Source: CAYNJW01 sp964397665 (GTDB lineage Archaea > Nanobdellota > Nanobdellia > Pacearchaeales > GW2011-AR1). From it: a stretch of DNA of 42,813 bases. The stretch is from NCBI GenBank assembly GCA_964397665.1, contig CAYNJW010000003.1, positions 1 through 42,813 of the forward strand. The letters run 5' to 3'. The notes beneath the pieces were generated by a model. The model saw nothing but the letters and a program-made list of their open reading frames with translations, was not told the DNA's origin and ran no database searches. Positions 8,415-14,973 of the stretch are shown piece by piece. Position numbers and translations under genes: made by a program. Numbering within the stretch: position 1 is the first letter of the stretch; every line of letters begins with the position of its first letter.

Positions 8415-9449
8415 TTAATCTAAAATAAAATACTCTTGTGTTCTTGGGTTAAATGCTTGTTTCTCCCCTTCTAAATCTTCTGAACTAAAACCTGCAAACC
8501 CATATTTTCCAGCAGTAGTTTCCAAAACAACACATGTCTCATTCGATATATTATAAAATGAATAAGTATTATTAACAAACATCTCTTCAGAATCATATAA
8601 ATAAATAAAATCAAGATTAACATCTACTGAAATATCTTCAGAGGTTGGATTAAAAATCAACACTGTGGAACCTTCATTAACACCTTCGCAAAAAGACTTC
8701 TTCAACTTACAAGAAGGATAAAACTTAAAAGATTTCCTATTTAAAAAATTTTTAACTTCTTTTTCTGAATTCAAAATATAAAATTCAAACTCTGATTCAG
8801 AATCAAGAGAAAAATTTATATCAAAGATTCCATGTTCTTCACTACCTTTGATATATGCAATTTCATTTGGAGCTAAATTTACCTCTTTTTTATATTTACT
8901 CTTAAAATAAATCTCACCTTCTTTTAAAAAATAAAAATCCTTTGATTTATTATTAAATTGTTTAACATAAACTTCTTTTAGAGATTTAACTGAGTAATCT
9001 AAAATCTTTTCACGAACAACACCACAAGCCAATGCATAAGCATGATTTGAGGTCAAAACTAAATAAGTAGTAATATTTAAATTTTCTAAAAGTGTTGCAG
9101 CCAAAATTGCCAAGTCTTCACAATCCCCGCCTGCACGAGATAAAGTTTCAAAAGGCGTTCTTATTAACTCTGTCCCATTTGGGTCAAGATCATAATGATT
9201 ATTAGAAATAACAGCCTCATAAATTTTGTTAACTAAACAGCTAGTATCTGATTCTACACATCCAAGAGTATACTCTTCTGCTAAATTTTTAAAATAAGGT
9301 TCATCAAATAAAATCTTCTCAACATAAGGCTCTGCCTTTAATAAATTTAAATCCAAAGAATAAAAATAATAAAAGATAAATAGTAGAGATAAAAATAAAG
9401 TTAAAGTTAAAGTTAAACCAAGAAATTTAAAAAAAGTATTATTCCTCAT
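8415..9449 (-). CDS. membrane-anchored or secreted transglutaminase-like protein
   Basis: A 344-residue protein with one N-terminal membrane segment (about 8-31). A transglutaminase-like papain-fold core follows. GGDCED carries the candidate nucleophile Cys110, SNHAYAL carries His136, and LDYSV carries Asp151, completing a Cys-His-Asp triad. The rest (about 165-344) is beta-rich with a lone Cys pair (SCKLKKSFC), consistent with an extracellular domain. Archaeal proteins of this type are usually thought to be peptidases or cross-linkers of surface proteins. The substrate is unknown here. It starts 48 bp after the methionine aminopeptidase gene on the same strand. Confidence 0.8.
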   Translation of the reverse strand: MRNNTFFKFLGLTLTLTLFLSLLFIFYYFYSLDLNLLKAEPYVEKILFDEPYFKNLAEEYTLGCVESDTSCLVNKIYEAVISNNHYDLDPNGTELIRTPFETLSRAGGDCEDLAILAATLLENLNITTYLVLTSNHAYALACGVVREKILDYSVKSLKEVYVKQFNNKSKDFYFLKEGEIYFKSKYKKEVNLAPNEIAYIKGSEEHGIFDINFSLDSESEFEFYILNSEKEVKNFLNRKSFKFYPSCKLKKSFCEGVNEGSTVLIFNPTSEDISVDVNLDFIYLYDSEEMFVNNTYSFYNISNETCVVLETTAGKYGFAGFSSEDLEGEKQAFNPRTQEYFILD

Positions 9450-9497
9450 AATGCAATTAGTTTCTTCAAGTTTAAAAAGGTTTATTTAATAAATTTA

Positions 9498-10382
9498 TTA
9501 ATTTGTTGTAACTTCAACTTCTTTATGAAAAATAACCGTATGTTCCATTTGAGAAACTGGTTGTTTATCTCTTTCAATCAACACAGGAAAATTATGTAAA
9601 ATCCCTTCTCTCTCTAAAATTTTTAAAGAAAAATTAAGTTTTGAAAAGTTTTTTTGTTCAAGCCATCTTTTACAAAAAGGTTTTGTTCTATATGTTTCCT
9701 GAATAAATTCTAATAATTTTCTTGCATCTCTATCTCTTGGTTTTCCAACACCTTGTAACAAATAAATTCCAGAAGGATTTCCCTCATAAATTTCTCCTTT
9801 TCCAGTTGTTAAAAAGGGTTCAATTGCAATTGCACAATCATTTAGAACAGTATCATTTTTATTTCTATGATTGGAAATTGTTAATCCTGAATGAATCTCA
9901 TCTTTTGCTAATGAATGACCTGAAAGATTATGGATTATCCTAAACTCAGAATTTTCAAGTTCATCTGAGATTTTGTTTCCTATAGAACAAACTTTTGAAC
10001 CTACTTCAAGATTAGAAATTACACTATTTAAAATCAAAGAATTTTTACGAATCATTTTTTCATAATGTTTATCTTCTGTCAAATCCATAGAAAAAGCAGA
10101 ATCTGCAATATATCCATTTACTTCAACACCGACATCAATTTTTAACAAACCTTCTGCAATAGTTGAATCATTCATTGAAGGAGTATAATGTGCGGCAATC
10201 TCATTAATAGATAAATTAACTGGAAAAGCAATCTCTCCACCTAATTCAATTATTTTTTCATCAATTTTTAAAGCAATCTCTATCAACTTCATATCTTTCT
10301 TAATAAAACTAAATGCAAAATCCTTAACCTGTTTATTTATTTTCCCTGCTTTTCTATAACACTCTAACTCAAAATCTTCCAT
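9498..10382 (-). CDS. map: methionine aminopeptidase, type II
   Basis: A 294-residue cytosolic enzyme that removes the initiator Met from nascent proteins. The pita-bread fold ligands are visible: the Asp pair in DVGVEVNGYIADSAF, the His in HSLAKDEIHSG, the Glu in AIEPFLTTG and the last Glu in QMEHTVIF. A substrate-contact His is in AHYTPSMND. The inserted helical subdomain between the last two ligands (about 205-265) marks it as type II, the archaeal/eukaryotic form. Length is as expected. It follows a small orphan by 23 bp on the same strand. Confidence 0.95.
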   Translation of the reverse strand: MEDFELECYRKAGKINKQVKDFAFSFIKKDMKLIEIALKIDEKIIELGGEIAFPVNLSINEIAAHYTPSMNDSTIAEGLLKIDVGVEVNGYIADSAFSMDLTEDKHYEKMIRKNSLILNSVISNLEVGSKVCSIGNKISDELENSEFRIIHNLSGHSLAKDEIHSGLTISNHRNKNDTVLNDCAIAIEPFLTTGKGEIYEGNPSGIYLLQGVGKPRDRDARKLLEFIQETYRTKPFCKRWLEQKNFSKLNFSLKILEREGILHNFPVLIERDKQPVSQMEHTVIFHKEVEVTTN

Positions 10383-10405
10383 AATTTGTTACTAATCAAA
10401 TTTAA

Positions 10406-10687
10406 TTAAAAATACCTCTTTTTCTTAATAAAGGAACTCCTATAAAAACTACGATAATCCCAAGGGAATTTATCTTCTTCTTCTTTTTTAGCATAAAGAG
10501 GTTCATGAACATTATCCTTTCTTTCAAACCTTTTATTTTCAAAATTTTGCGAAACAAAACTTATATTCTTCTTTTCTAGAGGACTTTCACGTTTATGATT
10601 ATTATAATCTCTCAACTCATTTAAAGAATAAACAAGTCCAAGAACACAAAATCCCAACGATATTGAAGCATCAAACTTATTTCCCAT
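10406..10687 (-). CDS. small protein with one membrane segment, unknown
   Basis: A 93-residue protein counted from the ATG at 10687; a TTG three codons upstream is also open. A single hydrophobic segment near the N-terminus (ISLGFCVLGLVYSL, about 9-22) precedes a highly charged, Lys/Arg/Glu-rich, probably disordered tail ending in KKKRYF. It resembles a membrane-tethered basic tail, but I recognise no family. It lies between the RNA-methyltransferase unit and methionine aminopeptidase on the same strand. Confidence 0.6.
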   Translation of the reverse strand: MGNKFDASISLGFCVLGLVYSLNELRDYNNHKRESPLEKKNISFVSQNFENKRFERKDNVHEPLYAKKEEEDKFPWDYRSFYRSSFIKKKRYF

Positions 10688-10735
10688 AATTAACAAAATT
10701 TAATAATCTTTTTAAATTTATCTAAGTTAAAATAA

Positions 10736-11218
10736 TTAATTCTGCCTTATTCTTCTTTCTTTTGGTAAAAAATTCTGTAAAATTCCATCCTTTGAAATTC
10801 TGCCAGTTCCTACAAAATCATTTTCAAATTTAACCGCCACATAACTCTTCAATTTTTTTTGTTCTTCTTTCAATTCAAAATTCTTTCCAGCAAACCACAA
10901 TAAAATTTGTTTATCATCTAACTCCAAAATATTTTCACTAATCTGATTTTTCATTAAATGTAAAGCATCAGTAGATAATCTAGCTTCCTTTCCACCATGC
11001 CGATTAATAGTTAACTTTCCAAAATAAAGTCCAACACCTTCTATAGGAAACATTCTCCAAATTGCCATAATCTCTTCAGTCGTTAAAGAACCTGAATAAG
11101 CCCTTATTTTTTCTGAACCAGTCATTAGAAATAAATTTTTAGTTTTTAAATTACCTAAATAATTAACTTCTTGTAAAAACTTTTTCTTTTTAGTTCTATC
11201 CATGATATGTATCTTCAT
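10736..11218 (-). CDS. stand-alone PUA-like RNA-binding domain (NOL1/RsmF C-terminal type)
   Basis: A 160-residue protein resembling the C-terminal RNA-binding domain usually fused to NOL1/NOP2/RsmF rRNA m5C methyltransferases. Recognisable stretches are GVGLYFGKLTINRHG, a DALHLMKNQI segment, and the terminal VAVKFENDFVGTGRISKDG with FLPKERRI. The matching catalytic domain is encoded separately two genes upstream (11703-12737). The two probably act together on rRNA or tRNA. Its ATG overlaps the stop of the preceding gene, with GGAGG placed just upstream. Confidence 0.72.
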   Translation of the reverse strand: MKIHIMDRTKKKKFLQEVNYLGNLKTKNLFLMTGSEKIRAYSGSLTTEEIMAIWRMFPIEGVGLYFGKLTINRHGGKEARLSTDALHLMKNQISENILELDDKQILLWFAGKNFELKEEQKKLKSYVAVKFENDFVGTGRISKDGILQNFLPKERRIRQN

Positions 11219-11230
11219 CTTCTATCCTCC
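11214..11230 (-). promoter_or_regulatory. Shine-Dalgarno/stop-start junction, copy 2
   Basis: The sequence GGAGGATAGAAGATGAA (read on the minus strand) contains a strong GGAGG ribosome-binding site, the TGA stop of the DUF3750-like gene and the overlapping ATG of the PUA-like gene. The identical 17 nt occur at the previous junction (11702-11718). It fixes the start at 11218. Confidence 0.75.
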
Positions 11231-11706
11231 CGAAATTTTTTACCAAAAGCATTCCAAGGCAATTTAATTTTAATATTTGTCTTTTCCAAAATCCATGAAA
11301 CAAAAGTATTACTATTTGGGCCGGGCCATAATCTATATTTTTTTAAATAGGGATAATCTTTTATATCTCCATTGAGAAGTTTATATAATCTATAAGCTTT
11401 GGAATTTTTATTCCCTTCCAATTTTTTCCAAAATCTAACATTACACCTTCTTTTTTTAGTTTTAGAATAAATTGAAACTATCATTCCTTGCCAAGGTTTA
11501 AGAATATCAGTATGAATATAGTCTTTAGTTCCAAAATCTCCACCATCAATACGTTTAAAATTATTTTCTGCATTAGAAATTACAAACCAAACATGACTTG
11601 CAAAACTAAAAGGGAAAGGCATTTTTGAATAAAAAACAAAAACCTGATATTTTCCAATCTTTTGAAATTTCTTAAATTCATCCTCAGATTTTATAATTTT
11701 TTTCAT
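11215..11706 (-). CDS. DUF3750-like protein
   Basis: The 163-residue product contains RLWPGPNSNTFVSWILE (about 126-142), which I recognise as the hallmark of DUF3750. LPWNAFGK near the end matches the family's C-terminal pattern. The N-terminal half has SFASHVWFVI and a DGGDFGTKDYIH segment with His residues that might be catalytic. The biochemical function is unknown to me. I know the family mainly from bacteria, so transfer is possible. Here it sits between an RNA m5C methyltransferase and its detached RNA-binding domain, with overlaps on both sides (ATGA). Its location may reflect insertion into a formerly fused gene. Confidence 0.7.
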   Translation of the reverse strand: MKKIIKSEDEFKKFQKIGKYQVFVFYSKMPFPFSFASHVWFVISNAENNFKRIDGGDFGTKDYIHTDILKPWQGMIVSIYSKTKKRRCNVRFWKKLEGNKNSKAYRLYKLLNGDIKDYPYLKKYRLWPGPNSNTFVSWILEKTNIKIKLPWNAFGKKFREDRR

Positions 11707-11718
11707 CTTCTATCCTCC
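11702..11718 (-). promoter_or_regulatory. Shine-Dalgarno/stop-start junction, copy 1
   Basis: On the minus strand the 17 nt GGAGGATAGAAGATGAA form the end of the methyltransferase gene (Glu-Asp-Arg-Arg-stop), a GGAGG ribosome-binding site and the overlapping ATG of the DUF3750-like gene. It is identical to 11214-11230 and supports the start at 11706. Confidence 0.75.
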
Positions 11719-12737
11719 AATAAACATTTATCACTTTTCTTTCTAATCTTTGCCAAGAAAAAACCATCAGTGTTATTATCTTGTGGATAAAGTCTATGAG
11801 CTTTTTTAACTTCATCAGAATATTTTCTACCTTTCCATTCAGTAATTCCTGGTCTTGTCTTAAGTGGTAAGGAAATTTCTTCAATCTCAATATCAAAGTT
11901 CTTTATTAAAAAATCTAAAACTTCTTCATCTTCTTCAGGTCCTAAAGTACAAGTAGAATAAACCATCTCACCACCCACTTTTAATAATTTTAAAGATTCT
12001 GAAGCTAATTTCTTCTGTAATTTTGACAAATTTTCAATAACTTTTAAATTCCACATTAAAAATGTCTTTGGAGATTTTCTTAAAGTCCCCTCTCCTGAAC
12101 AAGGTGCATCAACAAGAATTTTATCAAATTTAACATGTGTTTTTTCTCCAAACTTCTTACACAACTGAACACCATCTTTTTTAGTAACTATCTGATTCAT
12201 TACTCCACATCTTTCTAAATTAGAATTTAAAATTCTCAACCTTCCAAGAGAAGTATCATTTGCAATAATTGATCCTTTATTTTCCATCATTGCAGCTGCT
12301 TGAGTGGTTTTACTTCCAGGTGAAGCACATAAATCAAGATAAAACTCTCCAGCTTTTGGTTGTAAAGCAATCATTGGAAGCATTGATGAAAGTTCTTGAA
12401 CATAAAAATAACCCATTAAATGTTCTATGGATTTCCCCAATTCCCCAGGTATTAAATGTTCTTTCAGCACAAAAACTTCTGGATTATCTTTAAAAGGTTG
12501 TCTTAATTTCCAACCTTTTTTTTCAAGTCTCTTTTTTAATTCTTCTGGTTGAATTTTCAAAGTATTGCATCTTATGCCATCAGGTGTTGAAAAATATGAA
12601 ATCTCAAAAAATTCTTTTGCATCTTCATCTCCAATTAAATCTATCATTCTTTCTACAAATTCTGGTTTTGGAGGAAATCTTTTTCTAAGTTTATCTTTTT
12701 TAGTTCTCCTAACTAATTTTTTATCTGGTTCTGGCAT
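11703..12737 (-). CDS. NOL1/NOP2/Sun-family RNA m5C methyltransferase
   Basis: A 344-residue SAM-dependent enzyme that would methylate a cytosine C5 in rRNA or tRNA. An N-terminal substrate-binding region (about 25-115, with GIRCNTLK) leads into a Rossmann fold with LDLCASPGSKT for SAM (about 135-143). Motif IV is DAPCSGEG with release Cys213, and motif VI is YSTCTLGPEEDE with catalytic Cys263. The two-Cys arrangement is diagnostic of RsmB/NSUN enzymes. The usual C-terminal PUA-like domain is absent and appears as a separate protein at 10736-11218. Whether the target is rRNA or tRNA cannot be read from the sequence. Confidence 0.93.
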   Translation of the reverse strand: MPEPDKKLVRRTKKDKLRKRFPPKPEFVERMIDLIGDEDAKEFFEISYFSTPDGIRCNTLKIQPEELKKRLEKKGWKLRQPFKDNPEVFVLKEHLIPGELGKSIEHLMGYFYVQELSSMLPMIALQPKAGEFYLDLCASPGSKTTQAAAMMENKGSIIANDTSLGRLRILNSNLERCGVMNQIVTKKDGVQLCKKFGEKTHVKFDKILVDAPCSGEGTLRKSPKTFLMWNLKVIENLSKLQKKLASESLKLLKVGGEMVYSTCTLGPEEDEEVLDFLIKNFDIEIEEISLPLKTRPGITEWKGRKYSDEVKKAHRLYPQDNNTDGFFLAKIRKKSDKCLLEDRR

Positions 12738-12837
12738 AAATTAATCTATAATTGAGAGGTTTTAAGGGTTTTGGAAAAGTTTGAAGAAAATTTAAAAAAT
12801 AGCTTTAAAATGAGAAAAGATTTTCACTGCCATAAAC

Positions 12838-12846
12838 CTTTTAAAG
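12838..12846 (+). promoter_or_regulatory. TATA box of the eS17-Alba operon
   Basis: CTTTTAAAG is centred about 26 bp upstream of the ATG at 12868, the standard archaeal spacing for a leaderless transcript. No ribosome-binding site precedes the gene, which agrees with that reading. Confidence 0.6.
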
Positions 12847-12867
12847 CCAAATTATTAAATCAATAAT

Positions 12868-13083
12868 ATGGGACGTATCAAAACAACTTTAATAAAGAGA
12901 ACAACAAGAGAACTAATAAGCGAATCGCCAGAAACATTTAGTAAAACTTTTGAAGAAAATAAAAAAGCATTAGGAAATACTCTGCCTAGTAAAAGACTTA
13001 GAAATATGATTGCAGGATATTTAACAAGAATAAAAAGAAATACTCATACTATTATTGAGGACAAAGAAGAAAAAACTGAATAA
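12868..13083 (+). CDS. rps17e: 30S ribosomal protein eS17
   Basis: A 71-residue protein with the family's opening MGRIKTTLIKRTTRELI and the hallmark FEENKKALG...LRNMIAGYLTRIKR. Archaeal eS17 is usually 60-75 residues, so it is full length. It belongs to the small ribosomal subunit. The stop overlaps the Alba start by one base (TAATG), so the two genes are translationally coupled. Confidence 0.95.
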   Translation: MGRIKTTLIKRTTRELISESPETFSKTFEENKKALGNTLPSKRLRNMIAGYLTRIKRNTHTIIEDKEEKTE

Positions 13084-13385
13084 TGGAATCAGAAAAAAAG
13101 AATACCGAAGAGAATACAATTTTTATAGGTAATAAACCTTTTATGAACTATGTTACTGGCGTGGTTATGAGATTTACAACTCATAAAGCTAAAGAAGTTA
13201 AAGTAAAATCCAGGGGGAAGTTTAACTCAAAAGCTATTGATGTTTCAGAAGTTGCTAAAAATAAATTCTTGAAAGAATTAGAAATTGAAACTACTGATGT
13301 AAAAATTTCTAGCGAACCATTTAAAACAAAAGAAGGAAAACAATTAACTGTTTCAACAATAGAAATCACACTTTTAAAAAAATAA
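13083..13385 (+). CDS. albA: chromatin protein Alba
   Basis: A 100-residue DNA/RNA-binding protein. The Alba pattern is clear: IFIGNKPFMNYVTGVVMRF (N-terminal strand and helix), KSRGKFNSKAIDVSEVAKNKFL, and the C-terminal hairpin ending in VSTIEITLLKK. The conserved KxRGK segment includes the position of the Lys acetylated in Sulfolobus Alba; here the neighbouring residues are KVKSRGK. Alba dimers coat and bridge archaeal DNA and also bind RNA. It is coupled to eS17, a common archaeal association of growth-linked genes. Confidence 0.94.
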   Translation: MESEKKNTEENTIFIGNKPFMNYVTGVVMRFTTHKAKEVKVKSRGKFNSKAIDVSEVAKNKFLKELEIETTDVKISSEPFKTKEGKQLTVSTIEITLLKK

Positions 13386-13400
13386 TTCAGTTTAGAAATA

Positions 13401-13408
13401 TTTAAATA
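13401..13408 (+). promoter_or_regulatory. putative TATA box for the structured leader RNA
   Basis: TTTAAATA at 13401-13408 lies just after the Alba stop. Standard spacing would start transcription near 13428, giving a leader of about 190 nt before the small gene at 13617. That is very long for this mostly leaderless region. Confidence 0.45.
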
Positions 13409-13427
13409 GTTTATTCTCCTAAAATCT

Positions 13428-13610
13428 TTATGATAAAACAAGCTAATTTGAGCTATCCGAAGTTTAAACTAGTCTTATCTTTATCAATTCTAAAGATTTT
13501 TAACTGATTCTATCAGGGTCTTTAGATATTAATTCTCAATAAATTTACGGAATAAATCTTTGGACCTAGATAGTCTCATTAAAATCCTTTAGAAAATTAA
13601 ATTGGAGGGC
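13428..13610 (+). ncRNA. candidate structured 5' leader or small RNA
   Basis: The stretch between Alba and the small ORF has nested complementarity. A first hairpin pairs 13443-13453 with 13462-13472 around an 8-nt loop. A longer one pairs TTCTAAAGATTTT (13488-13500) with AAAATCCTTTAGAA (13581-13594). It then pairs CTATCAGGGTC (13510-13520) with GACCTAGATAG (13563-13573), with a 2-nt internal loop. Inside that, 13525-13535 pairs partly with 13550-13558. The long hairpin ends about 10 nt before a GGAGGG ribosome-binding site. It could be a regulatory leader or an independent RNA. It matches no riboswitch class I can recall. Pairing was judged by eye. Confidence 0.45.
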
Positions 13611-13616
13611 AAAAAA

Positions 13617-13757
13617 ATGAATAACAATGAACCAAAAGAAGACTACTTCTATGAAGGTGGAATAACTGAGATGAAAATCTATAGTCCCGAAGAATTCTAT
13701 ACTCGAGAAGAAGTTTCTGAATCAGATTTAATTAAATCAGTAAGGGGAAATCTCTAA
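13617..13757 (+). CDS. 46-residue acidic orphan protein
   Basis: An ATG at 13617 opens a 46-codon frame that begins MNNNEPKEDYFYEGG, contains IYSPEEFYTREEVSESD and ends VRGNL. The product is acidic and Tyr/Glu-rich, without a membrane segment. A strong GGAGGG ribosome-binding site ends 8 nt before the ATG, which is unusual here and strongly supports translation. It follows the structured leader described above. I recognise no family. YTREEVSESDLIKSVRG could be a short helical interaction motif. Confidence 0.6.
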   Translation: MNNNEPKEDYFYEGGITEMKIYSPEEFYTREEVSESDLIKSVRGNL

Positions 13758-13760
13758 AAT

Positions 13761-14114
13761 TTAAGATTTTTTCTTTTTTTTCTTAGGGAAAGCTAAAGAA
13801 AGAAATTTGAAATTAAATTTAACTTTTTTTTCTTTTTTCTTTTTTTTCTTTCCACTTTTAAAATCTAATCCTTCTTTTTCAAAAAACAATTCTAACTTCT
13901 CTAAAATTAAATTAACTTTTTTTTCTATTTTTCTTATTCTTTTATTTGTCTTAAAAGTCATAAAACCCTTAACAAAAAGGAATAAAACATATGCAATAAA
14001 AACTAAACCTGCAGTTTTTAAAATACCCCAAAAATAAGGCACTTCATACATTGTGCTTTTAATTGCACTAACAATTAACTCTGTGCTATTTATGGAAGGA
14101 ATTAAATCAACCAT
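13761..14114 (-). CDS. membrane protein with coiled coil and Lys-rich tail, unknown
   Basis: A 117-residue protein with an extracellular-looking N-terminus of about 30 residues, a membrane helix (LKTAGLVFIAYVLFLFVKGF, about 33-52), and a heptad-like region (IRKIEKKVNLILEKLELFFEKEG, about 60-82). The tail contains several runs of five or six lysines. Such a tail could bind nucleic acid or acidic lipids at the membrane. Its ATG lies within the 3' end of the ribbon-helix-helix gene (8-nt overlap), so the two form one unit. The family is not recognised. Confidence 0.68.
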   Translation of the reverse strand: MVDLIPSINSTELIVSAIKSTMYEVPYFWGILKTAGLVFIAYVLFLFVKGFMTFKTNKRIRKIEKKVNLILEKLELFFEKEGLDFKSGKKKKKKEKKVKFNFKFLSLAFPKKKKKKS

Positions 14115-14244
14115 TTGTAGACACCAACAATTCTTTAATTACGATATTTTTAACCAACTCAGCTTTCTTTATGCCCAAATTATTTGCTTTAGTTTGTAAA
14201 ATATCATCAAGTCTTTCAGATACTGAAATTTTTATCTCAGTCAT
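14107..14244 (-). CDS. ribbon-helix-helix (CopG/Arc-like) small DNA-binding protein
   Basis: A 45-residue ORF starting at the ATG at 14244. The sequence opens MTEIKISVSERLDDILQTKA and continues NNLGIKKAELVKNIVIKELL. This is a short beta strand with alternating residues followed by two helices, with GIKKAELV at the turn, the usual ribbon-helix-helix layout. Such dimers often autoregulate, and as antitoxins they pair with a following toxin. The overlapping downstream gene encodes a membrane protein of unknown role, so a toxin-antitoxin reading is possible but unsupported. A 12-bp inverted repeat lies about 50-115 bp upstream. Confidence 0.65.
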   Translation of the reverse strand: MTEIKISVSERLDDILQTKANNLGIKKAELVKNIVIKELLVSTNG

Positions 14245-14294
14245 TTTAAAATTCTTTCAACATTTTAACAAATTTATTTTCCATATTAATTAAA

Positions 14295-14359
14295 ATTAGT
14301 GAGCTAAATATCACCTCATGGAATTAAATATCTCTTTTTATCCCGAATAGCTCACTAAT
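14295..14359. repeat. 12-bp perfect inverted repeat
   Basis: ATTAGTGAGCTA (14295-14306) and its exact complement TAGCTCACTAAT (14348-14359) are separated by 41 bp. They lie between the divergent ribbon-helix-helix gene and tRNA-Met. The pair may form a hairpin in the transcript of the minus-strand unit or act as a pair of half-operators. The rest of this 210-bp intergenic region is plain AT-rich DNA. Confidence 0.6.
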
Positions 14360-14455
14360 CACTGACTAATAAATGCCATTTACCTTTATAAAAGTTTCTA
14401 AAAAAATTAGAAAATTTAAAGAAACGCTTTTAAATAGATTTTTACTATTAATTTT

Positions 14456-14527
14456 GGCTTCGTAGCTCAGCGGTAGAGCGCCGCTCTCATGAGGCGGAGG
14501 TCGGGAGGTCAGCACTCCCCGAAGCCA
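14456..14527 (+). tRNA. tRNA-Met (CAT), elongator type, unusual T-loop
   Basis: The cloverleaf is complete. Acceptor GGCTTCG pairs with CGAAGCC, D arm is GCTC/GAGC, and anticodon stem CCGCT/GGCGG closes loop CTCATGA (anticodon CAT). T stem is GGGAG/CTCCC. The anticodon stem lacks the three G-C pairs of initiators, so it is an elongator-like tRNA, or possibly a tRNA-Ile2 with modified C34. The T-loop reads GTCAGCA instead of TTCRANN, so positions 54 and 58 are both G. Confidence 0.88.
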
Positions 14528-14528
14528 T

Positions 14529-14939
14529 TTAAATTTCTTTATCAATAATCTTTTTAATGTTATTAAACACTTCATCCATCTCTTTTTCTGAGGGTTTTGG
14601 TTTCAATCTTTCTTTAGGAAAATCTTTTTTAACATCTGAAAAATCTCTTGGAAATAAATGAAAATGGGCATGTGCTATATCCACACCTGAAATTCCCCCT
14701 TGGACTAATTCTGTATCAAAAACTTTTTGTAAAATTTTTGCAAATTTTTTCACAGACTCCATAAAAAAGCTATAATCAGAAATCCCCCAAACATATTTAG
14801 CATGTTCCTTCGGAATCACTAAACAATGCCCAAGCACATAAGGATTAATATCTAAAACTACAAAAACTTTCTCATCTTCATAAAGTTTTTTAGAATAAAT
14901 TTCTCCTGAAGCAAGTTTACAAAAAAGACAATCCCTCAT
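14529..14939 (-). CDS. HIT-family nucleotide hydrolase
   Basis: A 136-residue protein counted from the ATG at 14939; the frame is open to a TTG six codons earlier. The N-terminal CLFCKLASGEI is the typical HIT opening with a CxxC. INPYVLGHCLVIPKEHAKY follows, and the catalytic histidine triad is HAHFHLFP (His-x-His-x-His). HIT proteins hydrolyse nucleoside phosphoramidates or dinucleoside polyphosphates; the exact substrate cannot be told. The gene ends 2 bp from the end of the convergent tRNA-Met. Confidence 0.93.
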   Translation of the reverse strand: MRDCLFCKLASGEIYSKKLYEDEKVFVVLDINPYVLGHCLVIPKEHAKYVWGISDYSFFMESVKKFAKILQKVFDTELVQGGISGVDIAHAHFHLFPRDFSDVKKDFPKERLKPKPSEKEMDEVFNNIKKIIDKEI

Positions 14940-14973
14940 AAAGAATAAATAACTCAAACAGTTAAAAAGTTAA

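Noticed and set aside
13428..13510. C/D box small RNA after albA (ATGATAA and CTGA)
   Set aside because: The C box is imperfect and there are no matching C'/D' boxes at proper spacing. The hairpin pairing explains the region better.
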